From Geminicoccaceae bacterium (GTDB lineage Bacteria > Pseudomonadota > Alphaproteobacteria > Geminicoccales > Geminicoccaceae): a stretch of 64,000 nt of DNA. The first letter of the stretch is position 1; each line of letters starts with the position of its first letter. Location: the NCBI GenBank assembly GCA_028285265.1, contig JANQPX010000032.1, positions 248,001-312,000 of the forward strand, in the 5' to 3' direction. The position numbers and the translations under genes are program-made. Shown piece after piece: positions 1 to 8,816 of this stretch. Below the pieces are notes generated by a model. The model had not been told where the DNA came from. It saw only the letters and a program-made list of their open reading frames with translations, and made no database searches.

Positions 1-284
1 TGATCGGTGACAGCGGCCAGCGTGACCCCGAAGTTTACGCCGATATCGTCAAGACCTTTCCCAAGCGGGTTCTCGCCGTCTATATCCGAAATGTCGGCGG
101 TGATCCCAGGCGGGATCAAGTGATCGCTGACTTGGCGGCGAAACTCGAAAGCCTTGGTAGTCCTTTGGTCCTGGCTTCCGATATCCGAGACATGGCCGAT
201 CATGCTGTTCAACAAGGATGGATCACAGAGGAGGGACAGGCGGCGATCGAGCGGGACCTCGGGGCGCAGCACCAGCTCCGCTAA
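1..284 (+). CDS. App1-like (DUF2183) phosphatase, C-terminal part only
   Basis: The window opens inside a gene read in the frame starting at base 3, ending at TAA 282-284. The visible part begins IGDSGQRDPEVYADI and continues with a segment ending AVYIRNV, then a helical tail. This resembles the end of the catalytic domain of the App1/DUF2183 family (HAD-like phosphatidate phosphatases), whose last acidic motif lies in the GDSGQ.D.E.Y block. The nucleophile motif would lie upstream of the window, so catalytic competence cannot be judged. The next gene in the same direction starts about 115 bases later. The family call rests on this one motif. Confidence 0.65.
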   Translation, partial: IGDSGQRDPEVYADIVKTFPKRVLAVYIRNVGGDPRRDQVIADLAAKLESLGSPLVLASDIRDMADHAVQQGWITEEGQAAIERDLGAQHQLR

Positions 285-400
285 CGACCAGCCTTTTCTG
301 GCAGTCTCTGGTCATTAGCGCGCAAGTCGACTAAAAGCGGGCCAAACGGCCAGGTTGGGATGCACCGACCTTGATGTCGCGCCGTTCCAGGAGTCTCGGG

Positions 401-1507
401 ATGAACACAGCACCAAACGCACGCTCTTCGGCCATAGCCCTTTACCCAGACAGCGACCAAAGCGGCATCTTGCCCAGTCAACACTTGCGCATGCTGATCG
501 ACCAAGACCGCATTATCCAATCGACACTGCCGATCGAGCCTGGCCAGATTCAACCCGCCTCCCTCGATCTCCGCTTGGGCAAACGGGCATTCCGGGTGCG
601 CGCGAGCTTTCTTCCGGGTGAACGAACGACGGTTCAGCAGAAAATCGACCAATTCTCGATGCATGAATTCGAACTCGGTGAGGAGGGCACCGTCCTGGAA
701 CGGGGGTGTGTCTATATCGTCGAACTCGCGGAACGTCTCACCCTCACCGCCACGATGTCAGCGATCGCCAATCCGAAGAGCTCCATTGGTCGGATTGACG
801 TCTTCACCCGACTTATCACCGACTACGGCATGACCTTTGATCAGGTAAGCGCCGGCTATCAAGGACCACTTTACGCCGAAATCTCACCGCGAACCTTTAG
901 CATTCTCGCACGACAGGGCGACAGGCTGAACCAGCTTCGCCTGCAGACGATGTCGACCTTCGCGCCAACCGACGCCGCCGAAAGCGCACGCGAGGGCGTC
1001 CCGGTCACGGTCAATCTTTCGGGTGACGACGGGCAAGACGGCGTCATCGGGTATCGTGCGAGAAAACATGCGGGGCTGATCGATCTCAGAAAGCTCGCCC
1101 ATTACGACGTTCACGACTTCTGGCACCCGCTGCGCGCAAGGCGCGATCACACGCTTGTTCTCGATCCCGACGAGTTTTACATCCTCGCCTCCAAGGAAGC
1201 GGTCCGTGTCCCACCGGATCAAGCCGCGGAAATGCTTGCCTACGACACCTCGATCGGGGAATTTCGCGTGCATTACGCGGGTTTTTTCGACCCGGGTTTC
1301 GGCCATGGGGCCGCCGAGGGCACCCGTGCCGTCCTTGAAGTCCGCTCTCACGAAGTGCCGTTTGTGCTTGAAGACGGCCAGCGTGTCGGTCGATTGATCT
1401 ACGAGCATCTGGCAGAACGGCCGGCGCAGCTCTACGGCGAAGACATTGGCTCGAACTACCAACATCAAGGCCTGCGTCTTTCAAAGCATTTTGCCGTCAA
1501 TCCGTAG
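401..1507 (+). CDS. dcd: 2'-deoxycytidine 5'-triphosphate deaminase, long two-domain form
   Basis: About 368 residues, twice the length of E. coli Dcd, matching the fused alphaproteobacterial form of the dCTP deaminase/dUTPase superfamily. It would deaminate dCTP to dUTP for dTTP synthesis in the cytosol. Two related beta domains are visible: the first carries QPASLDLRLG and IANPKSSIGRIDVFTRLI, the second HYAGFFDPGFG followed by GQRVGRLIYEHL. The ATG at 401 is chosen because AGGAG at 389-393 lies seven bases upstream; the in-frame ATG at 371 has no such site. The gene converges with argG over a short gap. Which half is catalytic is not resolved here. Confidence 0.85.
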   Translation: MNTAPNARSSAIALYPDSDQSGILPSQHLRMLIDQDRIIQSTLPIEPGQIQPASLDLRLGKRAFRVRASFLPGERTTVQQKIDQFSMHEFELGEEGTVLERGCVYIVELAERLTLTATMSAIANPKSSIGRIDVFTRLITDYGMTFDQVSAGYQGPLYAEISPRTFSILARQGDRLNQLRLQTMSTFAPTDAAESAREGVPVTVNLSGDDGQDGVIGYRARKHAGLIDLRKLAHYDVHDFWHPLRARRDHTLVLDPDEFYILASKEAVRVPPDQAAEMLAYDTSIGEFRVHYAGFFDPGFGHGAAEGTRAVLEVRSHEVPFVLEDGQRVGRLIYEHLAERPAQLYGEDIGSNYQHQGLRLSKHFAVNP

Positions 1508-1561
1508 GACGACGTCCGGCTGACGCATCTCGATAGCGCGACGCAGCCCCTGACCCGGAGC

Positions 1562-2776
1562 TTACTCGCCGGATTGACCGACGAGCGCACGGAGACGCAG
1601 GGCATTAAGCTTGATAAAGCCCTGCGCGTCACGCTGGTCGTAGATATCGTCCTCTTCGAAGGTGGCAAGTGCCTCGCTGTAGAGAGAGCCGGGGGCCTTT
1701 CGGCCGACCACCATTACATTGCCCTTGTAGAGCTTGAGGCGGACATGTCCGCTGACTTTCTGCTGGCTTTGATCAATCGCCGCCTGGAGCATTTTGCGCT
1801 CCGGGCTGAACCAGAATCCGTTATAAATCAGCTCAGCGTAGCGCGGCATCAGCTCATCTTTCAGATGCGCCGCGCCGCGATCGAGCGTGATGCTCTCGAT
1901 CGCCCGATGGGCGGTCAAGAGGATCGTGCCACCCGGTGTCTCATACACACCTCGGGACTTCATGCCGACAAACCGATTCTCGACAAGATCAATCCGTCCG
2001 ATGCCGTTAGCGCCTGCAATCTCATTCAGCCGGGTGAGGAGCTCAGCCGGTGACATCTTCTCGCCGTTGATTTCAACGGGATCACCCCGCCTGAACCCGA
2101 TTTCAAGGGTGGTGGGCACATCGGGTGCGTCTTCTGGGGAGACTGACCATGTGTACATCTCGGGATCTGGTTCGATCCAGGGATCTTCGAGAAGCCGTCC
2201 CTCGTAAGAAATATGCAGAAGATTGGCGTCGGTCGAATAGGGCGGTTCACCATGTTTGCCACGAGGGATGGGGATCTGCCGACTTTCGGCATAATCGATC
2301 AACTTCTTGCGGCTGTTCAAATCCCATTCGCGCCATGGCGCAATGACCTTGATCTTCGGATCAAGGGCATAGGCTCCGAGCTCGAAGCGAACCTGGTCAT
2401 TGCCTTTACCGGTGGCGCCATGCGCAATCGCATCAGCACCGGTTTCATGCGCAATCTCGACCAAACGTTTAGCGATCAGCGGCCGCGCGATCGATGTGCC
2501 GAGCAGGTAGGTGCCTTCATAGATCGCATTGGCACGAAACATCGGGAAGACATAGTTGGCGACGAAGTCCTCCCGGAGATCCTCGATATAGATCTCGGTA
2601 GCCCCCATCATTTCCGCCTTGCTGCGGGCCGGTTCCAGCTCTTCGCCTTGGCCGACGTCGGCGGTGAAGGTGACGACATCACACTGATACTGGTCCTGTA
2701 ACCAGCGCAGAATGACAGATGTATCGAGTCCGCCGGAATAGGCCAGCACGACTTTGTTGATGCCCTCTTGCATCAT
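1562..2776 (-). CDS. argG: argininosuccinate synthase
   Basis: 404 residues, normal length for ArgG. It joins citrulline and aspartate with ATP to give argininosuccinate in arginine synthesis. The N-terminus holds the PP-loop AYSGGLDTS (about residues 12-20) typical of N-type ATP pyrophosphatases, and the family-typical [13 protein letters not shown] and [12 protein letters not shown] blocks follow. Two adjacent Met codons (2776 and 2773) are possible starts; a weak GAGAG precedes them. It appears to be a single-gene unit: grpE stops about 135 bases upstream on the same strand, and no argH or other arg gene is in view. Confidence 0.97.
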   Translation of the reverse strand: MMQEGINKVVLAYSGGLDTSVILRWLQDQYQCDVVTFTADVGQGEELEPARSKAEMMGATEIYIEDLREDFVANYVFPMFRANAIYEGTYLLGTSIARPLIAKRLVEIAHETGADAIAHGATGKGNDQVRFELGAYALDPKIKVIAPWREWDLNSRKKLIDYAESRQIPIPRGKHGEPPYSTDANLLHISYEGRLLEDPWIEPDPEMYTWSVSPEDAPDVPTTLEIGFRRGDPVEINGEKMSPAELLTRLNEIAGANGIGRIDLVENRFVGMKSRGVYETPGGTILLTAHRAIESITLDRGAAHLKDELMPRYAELIYNGFWFSPERKMLQAAIDQSQQKVSGHVRLKLYKGNVMVVGRKAPGSLYSEALATFEEDDIYDQRDAQGFIKLNALRLRALVGQSGE

Positions 2777-2911
2777 GCACTCTCACAACAACACTAGAAA
2801 ACGCCGGAAAGCGATGCTTTCAGGCCGGATTACCGCGGCTTAAGCGACGAGCGGCAGCCTGTCAACTACCAGCCGCCATGGCCTGCCCGCCGTGATGGTC
2901 CTAAAGGCCGA

Positions 2912-3568
2912 TCAAGCACTCGTATCGACTGCATGCCCTCGCTCACCATCGCCGGTATCATTGGCAGGCTCCTGAACCACCGCCGGCTTCTTGGAAACGC
3001 CGACCAATGCCGGCCGCAATAGACGGTCAGCGATGACATAGCCGAACTGCATCACTTGGATGATGGAACCAGGGGGATGATCTGCACTCTCAGTCTCGAA
3101 CATCGCCTGATGTTGATTGTGATCAAAGCGATCGCCAACCGACGGCTCGACCTTGGTGATCTTCTGTCGTTCAAAACAGGCCGCAAGGGACTTTTGCGTC
3201 AGCTCTATGCCTTCGATAAGAGGCTTGACCTGCTCATTGTCTTTCGCTTCCTCCGGAACGCTTTGCAACGCCCGCGCAAGGTTGTCCGCGACTTCGAGCA
3301 GCTCACGCGCAAAGCCGGTCACGGCATATTTCCGTGCTTCATCGGTATCGCGCGTCGCACGCCGGCGCATGTTTTCGACATCGGCCATGGCCCGTAGCAT
3401 ACGATCCTTGGTCTCGGCCAGTTCGGCACGCAGCAACGTGAGTGGATCGTCTTCTGTCGACGCATCCCCTTCGGGCGCTTCGGTTGCTGCCGCCTGTTCC
3501 GGATCGTCCGTCGCGGCGCTAGCCTCGGCGTTCTCGTCGTCCTGTTGTGGCGCATTCATCTGGGTCAT
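2912..3568 (-). CDS. grpE: GrpE nucleotide exchange factor
   Basis: 218 residues. GrpE releases ADP from DnaK in the cytosolic Hsp70 cycle. An acidic Ala/Glu/Asp-rich N-terminal tail (about 1-45) precedes the long coiled-coil helix, and the C-terminal beta wing carries FDHNQHQAMFE and GYVIADRLLRPALV, the GrpE signature. It starts 11 bases after the hrcA stop, so hrcA-grpE is very probably one transcript; dnaK is not in view. The first Met is used; a second Met three residues in is an alternative. Confidence 0.96.
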   Translation of the reverse strand: MTQMNAPQQDDENAEASAATDDPEQAAATEAPEGDASTEDDPLTLLRAELAETKDRMLRAMADVENMRRRATRDTDEARKYAVTGFARELLEVADNLARALQSVPEEAKDNEQVKPLIEGIELTQKSLAACFERQKITKVEPSVGDRFDHNQHQAMFETESADHPPGSIIQVMQFGYVIADRLLRPALVGVSKKPAVVQEPANDTGDGERGHAVDTSA

Positions 3569-3579
3569 CGCTTATCAAC

Positions 3580-4650
3580 TCACTTATCAGGATTACCAAG
3601 GAGGCGGGAGACTACCCGGGCGGTGTAGTCGACCATGGGGATGATACGGGCGTAATTCATGCGCGTCGGTCCAATCACACCGACCGCGCCGATCACTTCT
3701 CCACCGGCCTCACCGTCGCGATCGCCTGTACCATAAGGCGCAACGACGATTGAGCAACCGCTCATCCCAAACAACTTGTTTTCCGCGCCAATGAAGATTT
3801 GCATGCCATCGGCGTCACGTACCACATCGATTAGCTTGAGCAGCGTCCGCTTGGTTTCCAAGACCTGGAAGAGCGCTCGAATTCGCTCAAGATCCGACAA
3901 ATTGGTCACATCATCAAGGAGATTAGCCTGGCCGCGAACGATCAAGACCCCCTCGTCGCGATCGACGTCACCTGCCCATGTCGCGAGGCCAGCCTGCACG
4001 ACCCGTTTGGTGAGATCGTCCAGCTCTCCGCGTTCGGCGGTGACCTCCTTCTCGATCATCTCGGAGGCCTCGATCAAGGACTGACCGGCGAGCCTAGCCG
4101 TCAGATAGTTGCCGGCTTCAATCAATGCTGAAATGCTGATCCCGACCGGAATATCGATCACTCTGTTCTCGACCATACCATTGTCGGTCACCATGACCAC
4201 CAGGGCACGGCCAGGCCCAAGCGGAACGAACTCCACCTGTTTGAACGGCCGCTCGCTTTTCGGCGCAAGGACGAGACCAGCATAGCGAGACAGCCCGGAG
4301 AGGGCCGCCCCCGCATCGCCCATCACTTCCTCGACACTACGACCGACACCGGCACATTGCACATCGATGCTTGAGCGATCATCGGCGGACATTCGCCCCA
4401 TTTCCAAAAGCCCGTCGACATAGAAGCGAAGGCCTTGGTCCGTCGGAATGCGACCTGCCGATGTATGCGGTGCGTAGAGAAAGCCGAGTTCTTCCAGATC
4501 GGCCATCACATTTCGAATCGAGGCCGGCGACAACAACTGCTCGGGAAGGCGCGCGATCGTGCGTGAGCCAACGGGCTCACCTGTTGTCAGGTAAGCATCC
4601 ACGATCTGGCGGAAAATCGCTTTTGAGCGGTCGCTGAGCTCAGCAATCAT
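3580..4650 (-). CDS. hrcA: heat-inducible transcription repressor HrcA
   Basis: 356 residues, normal for HrcA, the repressor that binds CIRCE operators of chaperone genes and is itself stabilised by GroEL. The N-terminal winged helix (about 1-75) contains EPVGSRTIA and SPASIRNVMADLEELG followed by HTSAGRIPTDQGLRFYVD, all family hallmarks; the GAF-like domain and C-terminal dimer segment follow. First gene of hrcA-grpE. No CIRCE inverted repeat was found in the 220 bases upstream, so autoregulation through a local CIRCE is not supported; a sigma-70-like promoter is visible instead. No clear Shine-Dalgarno precedes the ATG, so the start is the least certain part. Confidence 0.95.
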   Translation of the reverse strand: MIAELSDRSKAIFRQIVDAYLTTGEPVGSRTIARLPEQLLSPASIRNVMADLEELGFLYAPHTSAGRIPTDQGLRFYVDGLLEMGRMSADDRSSIDVQCAGVGRSVEEVMGDAGAALSGLSRYAGLVLAPKSERPFKQVEFVPLGPGRALVVMVTDNGMVENRVIDIPVGISISALIEAGNYLTARLAGQSLIEASEMIEKEVTAERGELDDLTKRVVQAGLATWAGDVDRDEGVLIVRGQANLLDDVTNLSDLERIRALFQVLETKRTLLKLIDVVRDADGMQIFIGAENKLFGMSGCSIVVAPYGTGDRDGEAGGEVIGAVGVIGPTRMNYARIIPMVDYTARVVSRLLGNPDK

Positions 4651-4693
4651 AGCGCGCGTTTGGGCCTGTTTCTGCCGATGTTTGGCTGCCCGT

Positions 4694-4722
4694 TATGTAA
4701 GAAGCGGCTATTTCAGCGTCAA
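4694..4722 (-). promoter_or_regulatory. probable hrcA-grpE promoter
   Basis: Read on the minus strand: TTGACG (4717-4722), a 17-base spacer, then TACATA (4694-4699), ending 43 bases before the hrcA ATG. This is close to the housekeeping sigma-70 consensus with ideal spacing. No sigma-32-like CTTGAA/CCCAT pair was seen here. Prediction from sequence only. Confidence 0.5.
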
Positions 4723-4780
4723 CCTAACCGAACGAATGCGCACGCATGACGCATGAGGATTTCGGCTTTGATTGTCAGTA

Positions 4781-4818
4781 AGAAAAGCGAGACGGCGCTT
4801 CTATCGAGAAACACCGTC
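4781..4818 (-). terminator. rho-independent terminator after the phasin gene
   Basis: On the minus strand an 11-pair stem (two G-U pairs) is formed by 4808-4818 and 4791-4801 with a six-base loop, followed by a short T-rich tract (opposite 4782-4788). It lies about 50 bases past the phasin stop and upstream of the hrcA promoter, separating the two units. Confidence 0.6.
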
Positions 4819-4869
4819 GAACCGCTTATCAAGCCTTGATGTTGGACAACGCCAACTCAAGCCCATCAC

Positions 4870-5265
4870 TTAGCCGATCTTGGAGAACGACTTGATGTCT
4901 TCAATGTTGGCCATGAAGCACTTGGTCAGAACCGACACAGCCTCACCTTGGGCCTTCATCGCGATCTCGGTCATCTCTTTGGCATTGGAAACCGCGGATT
5001 CGTAGGCGGTCTTCACCTTGGTCAGCTGATCAGCCGGAACAAACTCACCCGGCTTCATGGTCAGCGCACCTTGGCTCGCGGCCATCCACTGATCGACCGA
5101 GCTTTGCATCAGCTCGCTTTGCCGCTGCGCAAGAACCTTGGCGCCATCAACCACGATCTGGCTAGCATTGGCAAAAGCGTCAATATTGCGCTGCTGAGCC
5201 GCCAAGACCTTATCGGCATCGACGGTCTGAAAAGGTGAGCTCTTAGCGGAAGTTTTCGCGGACAT
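4870..5265 (-). CDS. phasin family protein (Phasin_2 type)
   Basis: 131 residues from the chosen start. Phasins coat polyhydroxyalkanoate granules and control their size and number. The protein is almost entirely amphipathic helix: QQRNIDAFANASQIVVDGAK and later KTAYESAVSNAKEMTEIA, the arrangement of short alphaproteobacterial phasins. The ATG at 5265 is preferred over the upstream ATG at 5397 because AGAGGGG lies just before it and the extra 44 residues do not look like phasin. A stand-alone gene with its own terminator; two TTGTGCNNTGCANCA boxes lie upstream, suggesting PhaR control. No phaC, phaA, phaB or phaR is in the window. Confidence 0.88.
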   Translation of the reverse strand: MSAKTSAKSSPFQTVDADKVLAAQQRNIDAFANASQIVVDGAKVLAQRQSELMQSSVDQWMAASQGALTMKPGEFVPADQLTKVKTAYESAVSNAKEMTEIAMKAQGEAVSVLTKCFMANIEDIKSFSKIG

Positions 5266-5284
5266 GTCTGCCCCTCTTGGAAAA

Positions 5285-5356
5285 TGTTGCATTGCACAAT
5301 AGGACATATAGCAAGACGTCAGGACGGCATCAAGTGTTTTTTTGTGCGGTGCAGCA
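5285..5356. promoter_or_regulatory. paired TGC-rich boxes upstream of the phasin gene (candidate PhaR operators)
   Basis: Two copies of TTGTGCNNTGCANCA are present in opposite orientation: 5285-5299 (minus strand) and 5342-5356 (plus strand), 20 and 77 bases upstream of the phasin ATG. Each is an imperfect palindrome built on TGCA. PhaR repressors of alphaproteobacteria are known to bind TGC-rich near-palindromes in front of phasin and phaR genes; the assignment here is inference from motif and position. Confidence 0.5.
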
Positions 5357-5504
5357 AAGAAAGACCCTCCGATCATGGGGTGATAGGGAAACATCAATTA
5401 ACGGATTGATTCTCAAGAAAAAATAAATCTTGCCAAATTATCCACAATGTCGATGATAAAACTGTCGATTTTGTTTCTCTATGTGAACATTCAGCCTTAA
5501 CGAC

Positions 5505-7082
5505 ATGATCACCTGCCATTTCGACCGGGAGGACGTTTTGCGGCAAGATGACAAGACTGAAGCCGAAATGGCTGTGCTTGTCAGGCTGTTCAGCCGACTT
5601 CCAGTCGCCCTCGCGATCAATGGCGTCTGCACTGTTTGTACCGCAGCCGCGCTGTGGCCGGGAACACCGATTGAATTTGTCGCTGCCTGGCTCGGCGCGA
5701 TGGGATGCGTTCTTTGGTTTCGCTACTACGGCTGGCGGCGCTTTCGTCGTCGACCGACGAGTAAGGCGTCAGTCCGATCCTGGCACCGTCATTTTACCTT
5801 CGGAGCTGCGTTGGGCGGTTTCGTCTGGGGAATAACGGCTGTTGCCTATTACATGTCAGATTCGGACATGACTCGGACATTGCTGCCCTTCGTCGTAGCC
5901 GGGATGGTTGGCGGATCGCTCGTGGTGCTGACGGGAAGCATGCAGGCCTTCTCGGCCTTCTTGGTCAGCTCGCTTGCACCTTTTCTGATTTGTTTCGTTC
6001 TCATCGGTGATCGGGTGCACTTCATCATGGCGGCGATGGTTGTCGTTTATTTGGTTGGTATGATCCTGTTGGCTCGGCCGATGAGCGCCTCACTGGTATC
6101 CTCGGTTCATCTGGCATCGATCAACGACCGACTTATCCGGCAGCTCAAAGAGAAGTCGTCTCAGCTTCAGGCGACGTTCGATCATGTCAATCAAGGTGTT
6201 GCCGTTTTCGATCATTACGGCCGGCTGTTGACCTGGAACCCGCGACATCGTGAATTGCATGGCTATCCGATCCACCTCTATCGGCCCGGCACACATCTTC
6301 GGCAATTTCTTGAACAGGACTTAGCACGCTTGGAGCCGTCGTCTGGTGACGAACTTGATCCGAAGGCGCTTGCGGAACCTTTAGCACCTGCACGCTTCGA
6401 ACAGCTTGGCGCAGAACAGACGACGCTTGCGGTTGAACGCAATCTCATGCCCGGTGGCGGTTTCGTGAGTACATCAACCGACATCACCGATCACAAACGG
6501 GTCGAAGCACGCATGCTTCATCTCGCTCAGCATGACCCGCTGACGGATCTGCCCAATCGGCTCCTGTTTCAAGACCGGCTCCAGATCGCTATGGCGCGAT
6601 CGGCGCGATCAGGAAGTCCCGTGGGGGTCATTCTCATGGACTTAGACGGGTTTAAGGCCATTAACGATTCCGAGGGTCATCGGGTCGGTGATGAGACGCT
6701 CAAGGCGCTTGCCAGACGGCTGCGTTCAAGCCTTCGTAAGTCGGACACGGTGGCACGCATTGGCGGTGACGAATTCGCCTTCGTCCTTCCTGATCTGACA
6801 ACAGCGACGGCGGCAGTGCGCATCGGCGAAAAGATTCTGACCAGCGTCGAAACACCGCTCAAAGTCGAGGATCGTTTCGTCGATCTGCGCGCCAGCCTCG
6901 GCGTGGCCATGTTCCCGAGCGATGCTGACAATGCCGAGGCATTGCTTCAATTCGCTGATGTCGCCATGTATCGGGCCAAGCGTGCAGGCGGCAGCAGCGT
7001 CAATCTCGCCCGGCAGCTCCAACGTCGACAACGGCCCGGCAAAACCGTGAAGCGTGTGTCCCCTAAAGCAGCAAGCGGCTAG
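5505..7082 (+). CDS. membrane-anchored PAS-GGDEF diguanylate cyclase
   Basis: 525 residues. Predicted to make the second messenger c-di-GMP from two GTP at the inner membrane. The N-terminal ~190 residues hold about six hydrophobic segments (roughly 32-190), then a linker helix and a PAS fold (about 220-330) with GVAVFDHYGRLLTWNP, then a GGDEF domain starting near DPLTDLPNR. The active-site loop is an intact GGDEF (420-424) and an intact inhibitory RxxD site, RKSD (411-414), sits exactly five residues before it, so it should be active and product-inhibited. There is no EAL domain. The start codon is uncertain; an ATG at 5568 is an alternative. Its stop overlaps that of the convergent MFS gene by four bases. 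Confidence 0.93.
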   Translation: MITCHFDREDVLRQDDKTEAEMAVLVRLFSRLPVALAINGVCTVCTAAALWPGTPIEFVAAWLGAMGCVLWFRYYGWRRFRRRPTSKASVRSWHRHFTFGAALGGFVWGITAVAYYMSDSDMTRTLLPFVVAGMVGGSLVVLTGSMQAFSAFLVSSLAPFLICFVLIGDRVHFIMAAMVVVYLVGMILLARPMSASLVSSVHLASINDRLIRQLKEKSSQLQATFDHVNQGVAVFDHYGRLLTWNPRHRELHGYPIHLYRPGTHLRQFLEQDLARLEPSSGDELDPKALAEPLAPARFEQLGAEQTTLAVERNLMPGGGFVSTSTDITDHKRVEARMLHLAQHDPLTDLPNRLLFQDRLQIAMARSARSGSPVGVILMDLDGFKAINDSEGHRVGDETLKALARRLRSSLRKSDTVARIGGDEFAFVLPDLTTATAAVRIGEKILTSVETPLKVEDRFVDLRASLGVAMFPSDADNAEALLQFADVAMYRAKRAGGSSVNLARQLQRRQRPGKTVKRVSPKAASG

Positions 7083-8260
7083 AGCGCAAGACCTGCTTGG
7101 CGCGAACGCAGCCAAAGAATAGCACCGAGCATAACGAGTGTCGGTAGCACCATGCTGAGGTTAACCGCTTGCCAGCCGATCAGATGGTGGAGAATGCCGG
7201 ACGATAATGAGGCGAGTGCAGCAACCGCGAAAATGATGAGATCGTTCACCGCTTGAATTCTCGCTTTTTCCGCCGGTTCGTACGTTGAGGTCAAAAGGGT
7301 GGTTGCGCCAACGAACATGAAATTCCAACCGACCCCCAACAATAACAGAGACACCCAGAACTGCGCCACGTCGCCTCCGGAAAGCGCAACCCCTAGACAG
7401 GTCAAGATAAGCAAGGCGCCGAGCGCCATCACGTTGAGCACCCCAAGCCGACCGATCAAATGGCCGGTAAAGAAACTTGGCGCGAACATGCCAAGGATAT
7501 GCCACTGAATGACAAAGGCCGTCTGGTCGAAGCCATGCCCGCAAAAGGCCATGGCAAGGGGCGTCGCCGTCATGACCAATACCATGCTGCCCTGGGCGAT
7601 GGCTGCCGCAGCCAGAGCGATGACGAAAGCGGGCTGGCGCATGATTTGGAGGGTCGGACGGCCCTCACCACGACGTTCTTCGAGGCTCGGCAGCGGCATG
7701 CGAAGAAATATGAGGGTGAGCAGGGTAAGGCCACCGATCCCAGCAATCGCTGCATAGCTGCCTGCAAACAGCGCCGGCCCTAGGAGATCATCGGTGGCTT
7801 TCGCGAGCTCCGGCCCGGCAATGGCGGCAACGACTCCGCCGGCGAGAACATAGGAGATGGCGCGTGGGCGAAAGGCCGGCGTCGAGGCGTCGGCCGCGGC
7901 GAAGCGATAGTAGAGGCCGAAGGCCATGAAAACGCCGTACGCAATACTCGCCACGCAAAACAACGGGAAGGAACCGATAAGAATCGCGCCACTGCCAAGC
8001 AAGCCTGCTGTGAGAGCAAAACCAGCGCCAATTGAGAAGCCTGCACGACGACCGATTTGCCGCATGAGCAACGATGCTGGCAGGGTCGCCGACATAATGG
8101 CAACGAACTGAAGAAAGAGCGGTAGCGTCGCCAGACTGTCCGGTGCCAGCGTTTGACCAACCAGCGCCGAGGTGCTGACCACCACGGCATTGCCTGTTGC
8201 CAACAGCGCTTGGCAAACCGCAAGCAGATAAACGTCACGTCGGGCGTGCTTGATCTCCAT
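7079..8260 (-). CDS. MFS transporter
   Basis: 393 residues with about twelve hydrophobic segments and a central charged loop (LPSLEERRGEGRPT), the two-halves layout of the major facilitator superfamily. The loop between segments 2 and 3 carries LLMRQIGRRAGFSIG, the usual RxGRR-type signature. Substrate cannot be read from sequence. It is transcribed alone, converging tail-to-tail with the diguanylate cyclase and divergent from rpmB. No clear ribosome site precedes the ATG. Confidence 0.88.
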   Translation of the reverse strand: MEIKHARRDVYLLAVCQALLATGNAVVVSTSALVGQTLAPDSLATLPLFLQFVAIMSATLPASLLMRQIGRRAGFSIGAGFALTAGLLGSGAILIGSFPLFCVASIAYGVFMAFGLYYRFAAADASTPAFRPRAISYVLAGGVVAAIAGPELAKATDDLLGPALFAGSYAAIAGIGGLTLLTLIFLRMPLPSLEERRGEGRPTLQIMRQPAFVIALAAAAIAQGSMVLVMTATPLAMAFCGHGFDQTAFVIQWHILGMFAPSFFTGHLIGRLGVLNVMALGALLILTCLGVALSGGDVAQFWVSLLLLGVGWNFMFVGATTLLTSTYEPAEKARIQAVNDLIIFAVAALASLSSGILHHLIGWQAVNLSMVLPTLVMLGAILWLRSRQAGLAL

Positions 8261-8337
8261 GAACTATCGATAGAGGTCACGATCGCCTCTGCCTAGAGAT
8301 CCACCTCGAGGAAGATCGTGGAAGATTTATCTCAGAC

Positions 8338-8366
8338 TTGACCTTCACGCGGCGAATGCTTAATAA
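8338..8366 (+). promoter_or_regulatory. probable rpmB promoter
   Basis: TTGACC (8338-8343), a 17-base spacer and TAATAA (8361-8366), about 65 bases before the rpmB ATG. Good sigma-70-like match with optimal spacing; not experimentally known. Confidence 0.5.
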
Positions 8367-8431
8367 AAGTCGGCTGCCGTCGACGACCGATGGCGGCAAC
8401 GGGTGTTATTTGCCTTCCAAGGAAATCGATC

Positions 8432-8737
8432 ATGGCACGACGTTGTGCCCTTACCGGTAAGGGCGTTCAGGCCGGCAACAATGTCAGTCACGCCAACAAC
8501 AAGACGAGGCGGCGCTATTTGCCGAATCTGCAGCAGCAACGGCTGTTCAGTGAGACGCTTGGCGAAACCTTGCGTCTGCGGATCTCCACGCAGGCCTTGC
8601 GGACTGTCGAAAAGCGCGGTGGTCTTGATGGGTTCTTGCTCAAGGCTCGGAACACCGAGCTTTCAAATGAGCTTCGCCGTCTCAAACAACGCTTGATCGC
8701 AGCACGCGCCGCCCAAGGCGGTGAGGCCGCAGCCTAG
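8432..8737 (+). CDS. rpmB: 50S ribosomal protein L28
   Basis: 101 residues. L28 is a small basic component of the large ribosomal subunit. [25 protein letters not shown] is split here only for length limits: the start [10 protein letters not shown] is followed by [20 protein letters not shown], both diagnostic for bacterial L28. The ATG at 8432 fits the family start and has AAGGAA (about 8419-8424) upstream; an earlier in-frame ATG at 8390 would add a non-homologous extension. Single-gene unit with its own promoter and downstream hairpin. Confidence 0.95.
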   Translation: MARRCALTGKGVQAGNNVSHANNKTRRRYLPNLQQQRLFSETLGETLRLRISTQALRTVEKRGGLDGFLLKARNTELSNELRRLKQRLIAARAAQGGEAAA

Positions 8738-8739
8738 CT

Positions 8740-8771
8740 CAAGGACGACCAGACGTCCTTTGGTCGCCTTG
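8740..8771. terminator. strong hairpin between rpmB and the convergent phytase-like gene
   Basis: CAAGG/CGACCA (8740-8751) pairs with TGGTCG/CCTTG (8761-8771) with one bulged A and a nine-base loop. It begins two bases after the rpmB stop. There is no T-run on either strand, so termination is plausible but not canonical; it could serve both converging genes. Confidence 0.4.
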
Positions 8772-8816
8772 AAACGAGACGTCATCGGCGTTCGCGGCTG
8801 AATGCTCCATTCAACG

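Noticed and set aside
281..664. Minus-strand 127-codon frame at the left end
   Set aside because: Antisense to the beginning of the dCTP deaminase gene and the preceding gap; no domain.
4651..4869. CIRCE operator upstream of hrcA
   Set aside because: The TTAGCACTC-N9-GAGTGCTAA inverted repeat is not present in this gap.
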